From G942493215 sp942493215 (lineage in GTDB: Bacteria; Bacillota_I; Bacilli_A; RF39; UBA660): DNA of 64,000 nt. Positions 1-8,230 of this stretch are shown here, one piece after another. Under the pieces are notes generated by a model, which made no database searches, had not been told where the DNA came from, and saw only the letters and a list, made by a program, of their open reading frames with translations. The position numbers and the translations under genes were made by a program. Position 1 is the first letter of the stretch, and each line of letters starts with the position of its first letter. Where the stretch lies: positions 930,001 to 994,000 of the forward strand of contig OW818670.1 in the NCBI GenBank assembly GCA_942493215.1. Reading direction: 5' to 3'.

Positions 1-101
1 TAACAGAGTCTATGTTAAATGATACTTATCAAGCTTTTAAATGTGTTATAAAATGTGTTTTAGATGAAGAAAATGCTTGCCATATTGGATCTAGTTGTTA
101 G
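1..101 (+). CDS. C-terminal end of an unidentified CDS (cut by window start)
   Basis: An open frame enters the window in frame 3 and ends at TAG 99-101. It gives about 32 residues ending in a cysteine-containing tail (CHIGSSC). The other plus frames close within a few codons. The SD of the next gene (GGAG, 101-104) begins at the last base of the stop, so the two genes are probably co-transcribed. The fragment is too short to identify. Confidence 0.5.
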   Translation, partial: TESMLNDTYQAFKCVIKCVLDEENACHIGSSC

Positions 102-109
102 GAGATAAT

Positions 110-649
110 ATGAATATTGAATATGAATGTACATTATTAGAAATAAATCGTGAAGAATTAATTAAGAAACTAGAAGCGATAGGTGCCAGTAAAAAGGGCG
201 AATATTTGCAACGCCGTTATACTTATGATTTTCAACCAACTATTAAAAATAAATGGCTTCGATTAAGGACTAATGGTCAAAAGACAACTTTAACCATCAA
301 AAATATAACGGATAAAACCTTAATTGGTGGTACTAAAGAGTTGGAAATAGAAGTTGAAGATTTCGATAAAACTAATCTTATGTTAGAAGAATTAGGTTAT
401 GTTCATAAAAATTATCAAGAAAATAAAAGAACTACTTACCAATTTGAAAATATAGAAATTGATATTGATAAATGGCCGCTTATTCCTCTTTATGCTGAAA
501 TTGAAGGACATAGTGAAGAAGAAGTAAAAGATTTTATTAAAAAATTAGATTTAAATTATAAAGTAACTAATCTAGATGTTACATCCATATATAATGAAAT
601 ATATAATATTGATATTTTGAGTATAAAAGATTTAAAATTTGAAGAATAA
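110..649 (+). CDS. CYTH domain protein (CyaB/thiamine-triphosphatase-like)
   Basis: The start is taken at ATG 110, eight bases after a GGAG SD, rather than the in-frame TTG at 95. The 179-residue product fits the CYTH (class IV adenylate cyclase/triphosphatase) tunnel fold. Alternating charged strands are visible: 'KWLRLRTNGQKTTLTIKN', 'TKELEIEVEDFD' and 'IEIDIDKWPLIPLYAEIEG' near the C-terminus. These acidic and basic side chains line the metal-triphosphate tunnel in the family. The N-terminal ExExK signature is degenerate (EYECTLLE), so the substrate is uncertain. Bacterial CYTH proteins hydrolyse triphosphates such as tripolyphosphate or thiamine triphosphate. A terminator follows at once. 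Confidence 0.75.
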   Translation: MNIEYECTLLEINREELIKKLEAIGASKKGEYLQRRYTYDFQPTIKNKWLRLRTNGQKTTLTIKNITDKTLIGGTKELEIEVEDFDKTNLMLEELGYVHKNYQENKRTTYQFENIEIDIDKWPLIPLYAEIEGHSEEEVKDFIKKLDLNYKVTNLDVTSIYNEIYNIDILSIKDLKFEE

Positions 650-658
650 ATAAGATTT

Positions 659-682
659 AAGCACTTATAAAGTGCTTTTTTG
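659..682 (+). terminator. Rho-independent terminator of the CYTH gene
   Basis: Perfect 7-bp stem AAGCACT/AGTGCTT (659-665/671-677) with a 5-nt loop, followed by a T run. Confidence 0.85.
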
Positions 683-694
683 TTTATACAATAA

Positions 695-737
695 AAAAAC
701 TAGTTTTGTATCCAAATGGGTACCTAAACTAGTTTTT
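695..737 (-). terminator. Terminator of the minus-strand gene ending at 736
   Basis: Inverted repeat AAAAACTAGTTT/AAACTAGTTTTT at 695-706 and 726-737, with inner pairing TATCC/GGGTA. It overlaps the TAA stop of the minus-strand gene and is symmetric enough to work in both directions. Confidence 0.75.
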
Positions 738-1275
738 ATCTTGTTTGATGTTGTAAGTTTCTTTCTATGTATTGAGAAAATAATTGCATAACTTCTTTTT
801 TAGTAACTTCATCGGGCACTTTTATATCAGAATTATTTTTATTTATTGGTTTAGCAATTATAGCGTATGGTACATTAGATTTTGGCAAATAACTTGGTTC
901 TTGATTACCATCATCAATATAAACATTAAAAAAACCATTGTTGTAAAGAGCAAACATAATATCTAACTCGGACATCATTTTCTCTTTATTATTAGGATTT
1001 ACTTCCTTAATACGTCGGCATTGAGCATAAAATTCGGCTTGAGCTTTTGAATATTTATTATCGTAAAAATCATAACGATTCCCTGTAATAAGCGATACAA
1101 AAAAAGTACGTTCATCATCTTTTATTTTAACAAATAAATCAGCAGCCGGACCTTTAGTACTTATGGTTCTTGAAGTTTCTATAAAATCGTAAGATATGCC
1201 AAAAAACAAATCATCTGCTTTTAATATCACATCATCATTAATGGTAGGGTATACAGTTTTATAGTAATATGGCAT
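736..1275 (-). CDS. Hypothetical protein, 179 aa
   Basis: The start is the ATG at 1275 (MPYYYKTVYPTI), 8 nt after an AAAGGAG SD; a longer in-frame start at 1338 has no SD. The protein has no signal peptide or membrane segment and I do not recognise its family. It contains a mixed region (SYDFIETSRTISTKGPAADL) and a basic helix followed by 'MMSELDIMFALYNNGFFNVYIDDG'. It is transcribed alone and divergently from the arsR operon; its own promoter lies upstream of 1275. Confidence 0.7.
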   Translation of the reverse strand: MPYYYKTVYPTINDDVILKADDLFFGISYDFIETSRTISTKGPAADLFVKIKDDERTFFVSLITGNRYDFYDNKYSKAQAEFYAQCRRIKEVNPNNKEKMMSELDIMFALYNNGFFNVYIDDGNQEPSYLPKSNVPYAIIAKPINKNNSDIKVPDEVTKKEVMQLFSQYIERNLQHQTR

Positions 1276-1357
1276 TTGCAATTTCTCCTTTAAACAATAT
1301 CCATTGTAGTTTATTATGTATATTATGTCAACTTCCATTTAAAAAAGAATAAGTAAT

Positions 1358-1385
1358 TTGACAAAGTTGTAATTAATAATATAAT
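1358..1385 (+). promoter_or_regulatory. Sigma-A promoter of the arsR-glycosyltransferase operon
   Basis: TTGACA (1358-1363), 16-bp spacer, TATAAT (1380-1385). It is the only good promoter before the arsR start and is followed by an operator-like palindrome. Confidence 0.8.
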
Positions 1386-1387
1386 AG

Positions 1388-1409
1388 TATATGAATGAAT
1401 ACTCATATA
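1388..1409 (+). promoter_or_regulatory. Probable ArsR-family operator
   Basis: Imperfect palindrome with arms TATATGA and TCATATA (1388-1394/1403-1409), sitting 2 nt after the -10 box and covering the expected transcription start. This position and AT-rich arm pattern match operators of ArsR/SmtB repressors. The palindrome is seen; its use by the adjacent repressor is inference. Confidence 0.65.
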
Positions 1410-1421
1410 TAGGAGGATAGT

Positions 1422-1739
1422 ATGTATAAAAACAAACTTATTAAATTAAGCATAATGTATAAGATGTTTGGTGATCCTACCAGATTAAAAATTATTAATG
1501 CCTTATTAGAAAAAGAAATAAGTGTTAATACAATATGTAAGAAATTGAATATGAGTCAATCGGCTATATCCCATCAATTACAATTATTAAAAGCTAATAA
1601 TATTGTTATAGCTAGAAGAATAGGACAGGTAATTAATTATAAAATAGCCAATGATGAAATAAAGAATATGTTAGAGTATAACGCTAATATGTTTTCAAAG
1701 AGGGATAAAGCTGGAATTATTTTTCCCACAGATGTTTGA
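1422..1739 (+). CDS. ArsR/SmtB-family transcriptional repressor
   Basis: This 105-residue winged-helix protein carries the family signature: 'MFGDPTRLKIINALLEKE' for helix 2, 'CKKLNMSQSAISHQLQLLK' for the recognition helix-turn-helix, and 'RRIGQVINYKI' for the wing. The AGGAGG SD lies 6 nt upstream. Typical metal-site motifs (CxC in helix 3, DxHx3H in helix 5) are absent and there is one cysteine, so it may sense something other than a metal. It is the first gene of an operon with the glycosyltransferase at 1761 and probably autoregulates through the palindrome at 1388-1409. It ends in TGA, followed two codons later by TAG. Confidence 0.9.
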   Translation: MYKNKLIKLSIMYKMFGDPTRLKIINALLEKEISVNTICKKLNMSQSAISHQLQLLKANNIVIARRIGQVINYKIANDEIKNMLEYNANMFSKRDKAGIIFPTDV

Positions 1740-1760
1740 AAATAGGAAGGAGTAACAAAT

Positions 1761-2867
1761 ATGAAAGTATTATTATTATCTTGTAGTACAGGAGGTGGCC
1801 ATAATTCGGCTGCTAAAGCCTTAATGGAAAAATTTAAGGAATTAAATGTCGAATGTGGAATGATTGACTCCATTGAATTAACTAGTAAGAGATTTTCCAA
1901 TCGAGTTAATAAGTTATATACTAATATAATCAATAATCGTATTAATTTATTTAAGCAAATATATCATATAGGTGAATTATATGGTAAGTTAAAGATTAAA
2001 TCACCTGTCTATGGAATAAACACTTTATTTAAAAAGAATTTAACAGAATTTATTATTAGTAATAAGTTTGATTTAGTAATTGCGACCCATCTTTTTCCAG
2101 CTGAAACGTTAACATCAATAAAGAAGAAACATCCTCATATTCATTTTTTAATAATTACTACCGATTATACATGCATTCCTTTCTTTGAAGAAATAAATCC
2201 CGATTATTATATTATTCCTAGTGAGGATTTAAAAGGAGCTTTTATTCGTAGAGGAATTCCTGAAAATAAACTTCTTCCTTTTGGTATACCAACTATGCCT
2301 AAATTTGAATATAAGTTTACGAAAGAAGAAGCTAGAAAACAACTTTCTCTTTCAATGACTAAAAAGATTGTTCTTATTATGACAGGTAGTATGGGTTATG
2401 GACATATTAATAATATGATTGATAAAATCATTAATGTTTATGATAAAGAAGTCCAGGTTGTTGTTATATGTGGTAATAATATTAAGTTGAAAAGCAATTT
2501 AGAGCGAAGATATGGTAATAAAATATTAGTAAAAGGTTATACCAATGATATAAATATATATATGGATGCTTGTGATGTTATCTTAACTAAACCAGGTGGT
2601 TTAACCAGTACGGAAACAGCTGTTAAAAATGTTCCAACCATATTTACTGATCCGATTCCCGGTTGGGAAAATTACAACGCTAATTTCTTTAAAGACCGTG
2701 AGATGGCTTTCTGTACTAATAATAGTGAACATCTTTTAGATTACTTATATACTATTTTTAATGATAAAAAGAAAGTCCAAGCAATGCAAAAGAATCAATC
2801 TTATTATATAAATAAAAAAGCAACAACGGATATATGTAAGTTTGCTATTAAGAAATTTGGTAAATAA
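1761..2867 (+). CDS. Diacylglycerol glycosyltransferase, MGDG synthase/UgtP family
   Basis: The 368-residue protein has an MGDG-synthase N-terminal domain with the nucleotide-loop start 'LLLSCSTGGGHNSAAKAL' and a GT28 C-terminal domain with 'KPGGLTSTETA' and 'TDPIPGWENYNANFF', the UDP-sugar-binding region. Members transfer glucose or galactose from UDP-sugar to diacylglycerol at the inner face of the membrane, making glycolipids and lipoteichoic-acid anchors. The length matches UgtP. The gene is 21 bp downstream of arsR with SD GGAAGGAG, so ArsR probably controls it. Sugar specificity and processivity cannot be read from the sequence. Confidence 0.88.
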   Translation: MKVLLLSCSTGGGHNSAAKALMEKFKELNVECGMIDSIELTSKRFSNRVNKLYTNIINNRINLFKQIYHIGELYGKLKIKSPVYGINTLFKKNLTEFIISNKFDLVIATHLFPAETLTSIKKKHPHIHFLIITTDYTCIPFFEEINPDYYIIPSEDLKGAFIRRGIPENKLLPFGIPTMPKFEYKFTKEEARKQLSLSMTKKIVLIMTGSMGYGHINNMIDKIINVYDKEVQVVVICGNNIKLKSNLERRYGNKILVKGYTNDINIYMDACDVILTKPGGLTSTETAVKNVPTIFTDPIPGWENYNANFFKDREMAFCTNNSEHLLDYLYTIFNDKKKVQAMQKNQSYYINKKATTDICKFAIKKFGK

Positions 2868-2920
2868 TATTATTTATTTCTTAAATATGATATAATTCAT
2901 ATTAAGAGGTAAAGAGTAGT

Positions 2921-3541
2921 ATGTTTAATGTTAAAGAAAAACAAGTTAAACCTATAAGAATTGGTAAAATTGGTTATGAAGGCGTACATAGTAGTAATAT
3001 TCCTAATGGTTGTTGTCTAGTTCCTAATGAAGATAGTTTTTACATTGGTATTTATCTTTTTAATGGCAGGGATGCTAGTGGTAAAGAATATTATAATCAA
3101 TCATTACATTTTAATTTTGGTGAGAATTTAAGTATCTCCTTAAGAGATAATCCTTATAATAGTAATGATGAATTACAAGAAAAACATTTGGTTATTACTA
3201 AAGATAATCTTTTATATAACTGTTTTACAGCCTTGCTAAAAGAATCTAATCCTTTTACCTTAATAGATAATACTGATTCTGGTTTAGCAAAAGAAGTAGT
3301 TATAGTTGGTTTTATTGATCACATTGAATTATCTTTTATTAATAAAAGGGAAAAGTTTACAAGTCTTAATAAATTTGCGGTTACTCATGAAAACTATAAG
3401 CCTGAATCAATGGCTATCAATAATTTTTTCTTCAATAGTTTTAAAGTTTTAATGGTTGTTCAAAGAATAGATGAAGATAGAAAAAAGCAAGCAGAACAAG
3501 CTAAAGAAGAAGAAAAAAGATTATCACTAAAAGTAGCATAA
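2921..3541 (+). CDS. Hypothetical protein, 206 aa
   Basis: A well-formed gene with SD AAGAGG, a TATAAT box at 2889-2894 and its own terminator. The product looks soluble with mostly beta-type sequence in the first 165 residues, and ends in a charged helix rich in Lys, Glu and Gln. No family is recognised. It is monocistronic, between the glycolipid operon and the DUF1292 gene. Confidence 0.7.
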   Translation: MFNVKEKQVKPIRIGKIGYEGVHSSNIPNGCCLVPNEDSFYIGIYLFNGRDASGKEYYNQSLHFNFGENLSISLRDNPYNSNDELQEKHLVITKDNLLYNCFTALLKESNPFTLIDNTDSGLAKEVVIVGFIDHIELSFINKREKFTSLNKFAVTHENYKPESMAINNFFFNSFKVLMVVQRIDEDRKKQAEQAKEEEKRLSLKVA

Positions 3542-3557
3542 TAATATGCTACTTTTT
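3532..3557 (+). terminator. Terminator overlapping the stop at 3541
   Basis: Perfect stem AGTAGCATA/TATGCTACT (3532-3540/3545-3553), 4-nt loop, then TTTT. The stop codon lies inside the stem-loop. Confidence 0.85.
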
Positions 3558-3612
3558 CTATACAAAAAGATAACTTTATGCTATAATCAATTATAGAATA
3601 AGAGGGAATAAA

Positions 3613-3882
3613 ATGGGGAATAAGAGATTAATAACTTTGACAGACAATAATGGTAAGACTTTTAAAGCTGAAGTTTTATTATTTTTTAGAATGCCAAATT
3701 CTTCAAAAGAATATGTTATTTATACTCTTAATGAAACAGATGATAATATGGCTGTTATTTATGCTTCAATGTTAGTGAATGTTAATAATACTTATCATTT
3801 AGAAAATATTGAAGATAAAGATGAATGGTCAAATATTAAAAATATAATGAAGGATATAATAACGAATGGTAGTTCAAGTTAA
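3613..3882 (+). CDS. DUF1292 family protein (YrzB-like)
   Basis: The 89-residue acidic protein has the DUF1292 pattern: an opening 'LITLTDNNGKTFKAEVL' strand pair, 'YVIYTLNE' in the middle and 'DEWSNIKNIMKDI' at the end. The family is common in Bacillota, usually beside mltG-udk or alaS genes, and has no established function. A TATAAT at 3582-3587 probably starts this transcript, which continues into the next genes. The last 17 bases overlap the next ORF. Confidence 0.85.
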   Translation: MGNKRLITLTDNNGKTFKAEVLLFFRMPNSSKEYVIYTLNETDDNMAVIYASMLVNVNNTYHLENIEDKDEWSNIKNIMKDIITNGSSS

Positions 3883-4312
3883 TGATTCTTTAGCGTTAAA
3901 TGACCATATAATAGTTGTAGATAATCATAAACCCATTAAAGTACCAATCTCTTATCCTAATATTATGAGAAAATATTGGCATCAAGAACTTGATAAGAGT
4001 TATGCGAGTATTGAAATAAAAGATTGCGATGATGAAAATAAATCAATTAATATTATTGATAGTAATAGTATTGCTAATACAGTTATTCATTTTGATAATG
4101 ATAATTTAAATCTTATTAAAATGCCTCTTAAACAAGTAGAAAAACTACAATCTTTTTACCTATCTAAATTAATAGATAGAAAAGAAGAAAGTACTGGTTT
4201 TGTTTTAGATAATTCGCTAGAACTATATAATTTAAGAGAAGAAAATAGGCGATTAAAAGAAGAAATACAACGTCTAAAATATCTATGTGGAAAAAAGGAT
4301 AATAATGTTTAA
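3866..4312 (+). CDS. Hypothetical protein with C-terminal coiled coil
   Basis: 148 residues, overlapping the DUF1292 gene by 17 bp, with an AAGGAT SD inside that gene, which suggests translational coupling. The last 35 residues form a leucine-heptad coiled coil (LYNLREENRRLKEEIQRLKY). The N-terminal part is beta-like with no recognised domain. It is probably a partner-binding cytoplasmic protein, but the function is unknown. Confidence 0.65.
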   Translation: MVVQVNDSLALNDHIIVVDNHKPIKVPISYPNIMRKYWHQELDKSYASIEIKDCDDENKSINIIDSNSIANTVIHFDNDNLNLIKMPLKQVEKLQSFYLSKLIDRKEESTGFVLDNSLELYNLREENRRLKEEIQRLKYLCGKKDNNV

Positions 4313-4351
4313 ATTTATCAAATAAGGTCACACTAATGATAGGTGATCAAT

Positions 4352-4807
4352 TTGAAGTGGATAATAACATTATTATTTTTTATTGGTCTATCATTACTTA
4401 TTTTATTAAGAATAAATACTAGTAATAGTCAACCAGTTTATCTTGAATATAATAACAATAGTAATTATGAACGCTTTTATCTTAATGTCGAAAAGATATA
4501 TTTAACAACTAAAAATATTAATAAATATTTTTCTAATATTAAAATTATTGGTATTCTACCATTATTTAGTGGTCTATATACATCATATTATCAAGTTAAT
4601 TGGTATTATTTTAGTGATATAGATAATACTCTCGAATTAAGAGATATAGAAGAAATGATTATTAAGACACTAAAGAAAAAGAACTTCAATCAAGAAGGGG
4701 AGAATATTCGTTTTAATGGTGTAAGACTACAAACTTTATTAGTGGAAGCTACTTATAAAGATATTAAAGAATTACAATTAAAATATCCTAATATTGTTAT
4801 TGTTTAG
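4352..4807 (+). CDS. Hypothetical membrane-anchored protein
   Basis: TTG at 4352 is preferred over the in-frame GTG at 4343, because AGGTGAT at 4341-4347 then sits in the same place as in most genes of this window. The product has one N-terminal transmembrane segment (WIITLLFFIGLSLLILL) and an extracytoplasmic domain of about 125 residues of unrecognised family. It lies 14 bp before the deacetylase gene and is probably co-transcribed with it. Confidence 0.6.
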   Translation: MKWIITLLFFIGLSLLILLRINTSNSQPVYLEYNNNSNYERFYLNVEKIYLTTKNINKYFSNIKIIGILPLFSGLYTSYYQVNWYYFSDIDNTLELRDIEEMIIKTLKKKNFNQEGENIRFNGVRLQTLLVEATYKDIKELQLKYPNIVIV

Positions 4808-4821
4808 ATTTGAGGTGTTAG

Positions 4822-6054
4822 ATGAAAAACATTAAAATAAAGAAAAAATTTATATATCTTATCATTACTATTTTATTGTTATTTAGTATGACTATAATAT
4901 ATATTCTTAGACCTCAACCTATATTTATGATTGATTTAAAAGAAAAAACAATAGATAATATTAAGACTTATACCAGTAATAATGGTTTAATTCTTAAGAT
5001 AAAATATGTTAATGATGATAATATAAAAAAAGATCAATTAATTAATCAAAGTATTAAAGCTAATACCATTATTAAGAAAGGACAACCAATTGAAATAACT
5101 GTTTCTTTAGGTCCTATCGATAAGAAAGTATATCAAGAAAATAAGGTTAATGAGGCGGGAAGAGTACCAATTATGATGTATCATGGTATTCAAAATATTA
5201 CTAATAATAAATATACAGGTGGTAATGTTGATAAAGATGGTTATCAACGAACAGTTACTGCCTTTCGTCAAGATCTAGAATTCTATCATCAAAGTAATTA
5301 TGTTATGATAAGACTAGATGATTATGTTAATGGGATTATTGATGTACCATTAGGAAAAAGTCCCATTGTTTTAACTTTTGATGATGGTAATTCTAATAAT
5401 ATTAAGGTTACGGGGTTAGATAAAAATGGTAACATTATTATTGATCCTAATAGTGCGGTTGGCATTTTAGAAGAATATAAAAAGAAATATCCGGATTTTC
5501 AAGTAACAGCAACATTTTTTTTAAATAAATCTTTATTTGAACAATCAGAGTATAATTATAAAATCTTAAAATGGTTAACTAGTAATGGTTATGATATTGG
5601 TAATCACACATTCAACCATACTACACTAGGTAATATTACTAATGATAAAGTAAGTGAAGAAATAGGTAGTATGTATCAAAAATTAGATAGTATTATTCCT
5701 AATAAATATGTTAATATTGTTTCTTTACCATATGGTTCACCATATACAACTGATAGTCCAATTTTTCCCACCATATTAAATGGTACTTATAATGGTATAC
5801 CATATAGCACCATAGCGGCTTTAAGAGTAGGATGGGACGCTAGTTACTCACCATTTACTAAAGACTTTAATAAGCAGTACTTAAAGAGAATTAGAGCTTA
5901 TGATAATAATGGTGTTGATTTTGATATAACTATGAATTTTAAATTATTAGAGACGACTCGTTATATCTCTGATGGTGATAAGAATAAGATTGTTATACCA
6001 GCTACTGAACAACAAAATCTAATTAACACAAGTCTAAAAGTTATTACTTATTAG
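4822..6054 (+). CDS. Membrane-anchored polysaccharide deacetylase with PASTA-like domain
   Basis: The 410-residue protein has a transmembrane anchor (residues 11-29), then a PASTA-like module (about 33-97, ending 'IIKKGQPIEITVSLGP'), then a NodB/CE4 domain from about residue 110. The CE4 motifs visible are 'VLTFDDG' (catalytic Asp and metal Asp) and 'GNHTFNHTTLG' (metal His pair). The usual RPPYG motif reads 'SLPYGSP'. CE4 enzymes de-N-acetylate peptidoglycan or wall glycans outside the membrane. PASTA modules bind uncrosslinked peptidoglycan, so the fusion suggests targeting to nascent wall. The central insert (residues 195-215) is longer than usual. Confidence 0.82.
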   Translation: MKNIKIKKKFIYLIITILLLFSMTIIYILRPQPIFMIDLKEKTIDNIKTYTSNNGLILKIKYVNDDNIKKDQLINQSIKANTIIKKGQPIEITVSLGPIDKKVYQENKVNEAGRVPIMMYHGIQNITNNKYTGGNVDKDGYQRTVTAFRQDLEFYHQSNYVMIRLDDYVNGIIDVPLGKSPIVLTFDDGNSNNIKVTGLDKNGNIIIDPNSAVGILEEYKKKYPDFQVTATFFLNKSLFEQSEYNYKILKWLTSNGYDIGNHTFNHTTLGNITNDKVSEEIGSMYQKLDSIIPNKYVNIVSLPYGSPYTTDSPIFPTILNGTYNGIPYSTIAALRVGWDASYSPFTKDFNKQYLKRIRAYDNNGVDFDITMNFKLLETTRYISDGDKNKIVIPATEQQNLINTSLKVITY

Positions 6055-6065
6055 ACTTGTTTTTA
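6028..6065 (+). terminator. Terminator of the deacetylase operon
   Basis: Perfect 10-bp stem ACAAGTCTAA/TTAGACTTGT (6028-6037/6051-6060), followed by T5. It overlaps the end of the coding sequence. Confidence 0.85.
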
Positions 6066-6111
6066 TAGTGTTATTATTATATAATTAATATAATAAAGGG
6101 GCCCTGATAAT

Positions 6112-7806
6112 ATGCGACTTAATAATAAGGGTTTTGCAATATCTAGTATTTTATATTCTATCCTAATTATGGCTATTATGCTTATTTTAGGTGTTTTATT
6201 TTCACTCTTTAATCGTAAAGTAGTATTTGATAAATTAAAACATAATGTATTGAATCAATTAGATAGTAATATGAATATGTCAATAGCGACTATTAGTGTT
6301 GATCCGGTTTTATTACAAGTGTCAAGCGATAATTATGATGCTATGGCGGGTGTAACAGCATCAGAAACAAAAAATGGTATAACTACTGATTTAACTAATA
6401 ATATTATTGAACATATTTTTGATGAGAGTGGCAATGATGTGACAGAAGGATTTATACCCAATCCTGGTCGATATACAATAAAATACGATGTTATGGATAG
6501 TAATAATAATCTGGCAGAAACAAAAAGTCGTGTTGTGACAATAGATAGTTACAGTATAACTAAAGGTGTGAATACACCGTTATTAGCCAAAGGTATGGTT
6601 CCTATTAAATGGAATGGCACAACGTGGGTTGATACCACAGCCAGCGATAGTGATTGGTATAACTATGATACAACTAATAAAATATGGGCTAATGCTAGAA
6701 CTCAAGATGGATCAATGTGGGTATGGATTCCAAGATATATATATAAAATTACATCAGGATGGCATAGCAATACAACAGGAGCTATTGCTGTTCAATTTAG
6801 TAAAGGGACAAACGACAATTGGAATAGTGCTTCTATAGGTAATATTGATACTGGAACAACAAGTAATGCATCTAACAATAAATGGACAAATCATCCAGGA
6901 TTTACCTTTGGAAGTACTGAATTAACTGGTATTTGGGTAGCTAAGTTTGAGCCTACAGCCGTTGAAGGAGTAACTAATGGATATACAGCCGATGGAACAT
7001 GTGCGGTTGGAGATAATGTTTTGACTAAAACAATTAAAGTAATACCCAATGTAGCTTCGTGGCGGTGTATATATATTGGTAATGCTTTTACAGTTATAAG
7101 AAATATGGAAACAAAGAGTGTATACGGATGGATAACAGCAAATACTTTAAAAGTTGATGGAACCTATACAACCGATACTAATAATCTTGATACTCATTTA
7201 ATAAAGAATATTGAATGGAGTTCCATAGCTTATTTAAGCAAATCAAATTATGGACAGGGCTCTAATGATATATACATTAATAATAGTCAAACATATATAA
7301 CCGGTTGTGATGGAAATATAGCATCTGCTAGTGAATATGATGGTTGTCAAAATACTTATGAAACAGCTAACGGAATCAAAGCAAGTACTACCGGTAATAT
7401 CTATGGTATATATGATTTAGCAGGTGGTTCTTGGGAAAACACATCAGCTTATATTGACAATGGTAGTGGTGTCTTGACAACGTATGCATCATCAATATTA
7501 AGCTCCAATAGTAAATACAAAGATATATATACCAAGGCAGCAACTGATAATTCTGATAATAACTATGCTCTAGCCATCAACAAAAAAGGCGATTCAATAT
7601 ATGAGACAAGTAGTAGTAGTGATTATTCTAATTCATGGTTTAGCGATAATTCTTATATGCCTTATAGCAGTACCCCACTTTTTATTCGTGGTGGGGGATG
7701 GAACAGCTATTCACAGGCAGGTATTTTTAGTTTTGCTTATCCAAATTATTATGACCACAGCTCATTTGGTTTCCGCCCCATTCTCGTAGTTGGTCAAGGT
7801 CTATAG
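6112..7806 (+). CDS. Pseudopilin-like surface protein with Ig-like and FGE/C-type-lectin-like domains
   Basis: The N-terminus has a prepilin-like processing site and hydrophobic helix (NNKG|FAISSILYSILIM), but position +5 is Ser, not the pilin Glu. Residues about 62-147 form a DUF5011/HYR-like Ig domain ('NPGRYTIKYDVMDSNNN'). The rest resembles the formylglycine-generating-enzyme/C-type-lectin fold: 'MWVWIPRYIYKI', 'GIYDLAGGSWE' and the terminal 'FIRGGGWNS...SFGFRP'. That terminal segment is where diversity-generating retroelements vary their targets in related proteins. The last 60 bases use codons rare here (CGC CCC CTC). No reverse transcriptase is visible in the window. The gene is monocistronic and probably exported and wall-exposed. 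Confidence 0.72.
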   Translation: MRLNNKGFAISSILYSILIMAIMLILGVLFSLFNRKVVFDKLKHNVLNQLDSNMNMSIATISVDPVLLQVSSDNYDAMAGVTASETKNGITTDLTNNIIEHIFDESGNDVTEGFIPNPGRYTIKYDVMDSNNNLAETKSRVVTIDSYSITKGVNTPLLAKGMVPIKWNGTTWVDTTASDSDWYNYDTTNKIWANARTQDGSMWVWIPRYIYKITSGWHSNTTGAIAVQFSKGTNDNWNSASIGNIDTGTTSNASNNKWTNHPGFTFGSTELTGIWVAKFEPTAVEGVTNGYTADGTCAVGDNVLTKTIKVIPNVASWRCIYIGNAFTVIRNMETKSVYGWITANTLKVDGTYTTDTNNLDTHLIKNIEWSSIAYLSKSNYGQGSNDIYINNSQTYITGCDGNIASASEYDGCQNTYETANGIKASTTGNIYGIYDLAGGSWENTSAYIDNGSGVLTTYASSILSSNSKYKDIYTKAATDNSDNNYALAINKKGDSIYETSSSSDYSNSWFSDNSYMPYSSTPLFIRGGGWNSYSQAGIFSFAYPNYYDHSSFGFRPILVVGQGL

Positions 7807-7811
7807 TATTT

Positions 7812-7841
7812 AAAAAGGAATAACTTAAATTATTCCTTTTT
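7812..7841. terminator. Bidirectional terminator
   Basis: Perfect 12-bp inverted repeat AAAAAGGAATAA/TTATTCCTTTTT with a 6-nt loop, between convergent genes ending at 7806 (+) and 7847 (-). Confidence 0.88.
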
Positions 7842-7846
7842 GATGC

Positions 7847-8230
7847 TTAAAATACAGCTTCCTCTAATTCTGACCCTGAAATATTAGGATAAACTATCGT
7901 TACATATAAAGCTATTAAACCAGCTAGTATATTAATAGCATTGGAAGTAAGGATAAGACTCATAGCCCGATAATCTCTAGGGTTTTGCTTCTTGTTTTCA
8001 AATGTTAAATAGTCAAAATATAAAAAAGCAATAAAAACACCAGCAAAGACAATTCTATCAATAAGCAGGAGATAATAAGCATCTTCATCAGTAAAGATAC
8101 CTTTCTCTTTTTTGGCTTTTAGATAGTCGTCATAGTTAAGGAGTACTGAAAGCCCAACCCCAATGAAAAGAACAATAGTCGCAATTAACAAACCTCTTTG
8201 AATACTTTCTTCACTACTACCCGTCGTCAT
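7847..8230 (-). CDS. Hypothetical membrane protein (3 TM segments)
   Basis: 127 residues with three hydrophobic segments ('LLIATIVLFIGVGLSVLL', 'IVFAGVFIAFLYF', 'INILAGLIALYVTIVY') separated by charged loops. The ATG overlaps the 3' end of the upstream deacetylase gene by 14 bp, and its GGAG SD lies inside that gene, so translation is probably coupled. No family recognised. Confidence 0.7.
   Translation of the reverse strand: MTTGSSEESIQRGLLIATIVLFIGVGLSVLLNYDDYLKAKKEKGIFTDEDAYYLLLIDRIVFAGVFIAFLYFDYLTFENKKQNPRDYRAMSLILTSNAINILAGLIALYVTIVYPNISGSELEEAVF

Noticed and set aside
6112..7806. Diversity-generating retroelement in the window
   Set aside because: No reverse transcriptase frame and no second copy of the 3' segment were seen, so only the target-like fold is reported.
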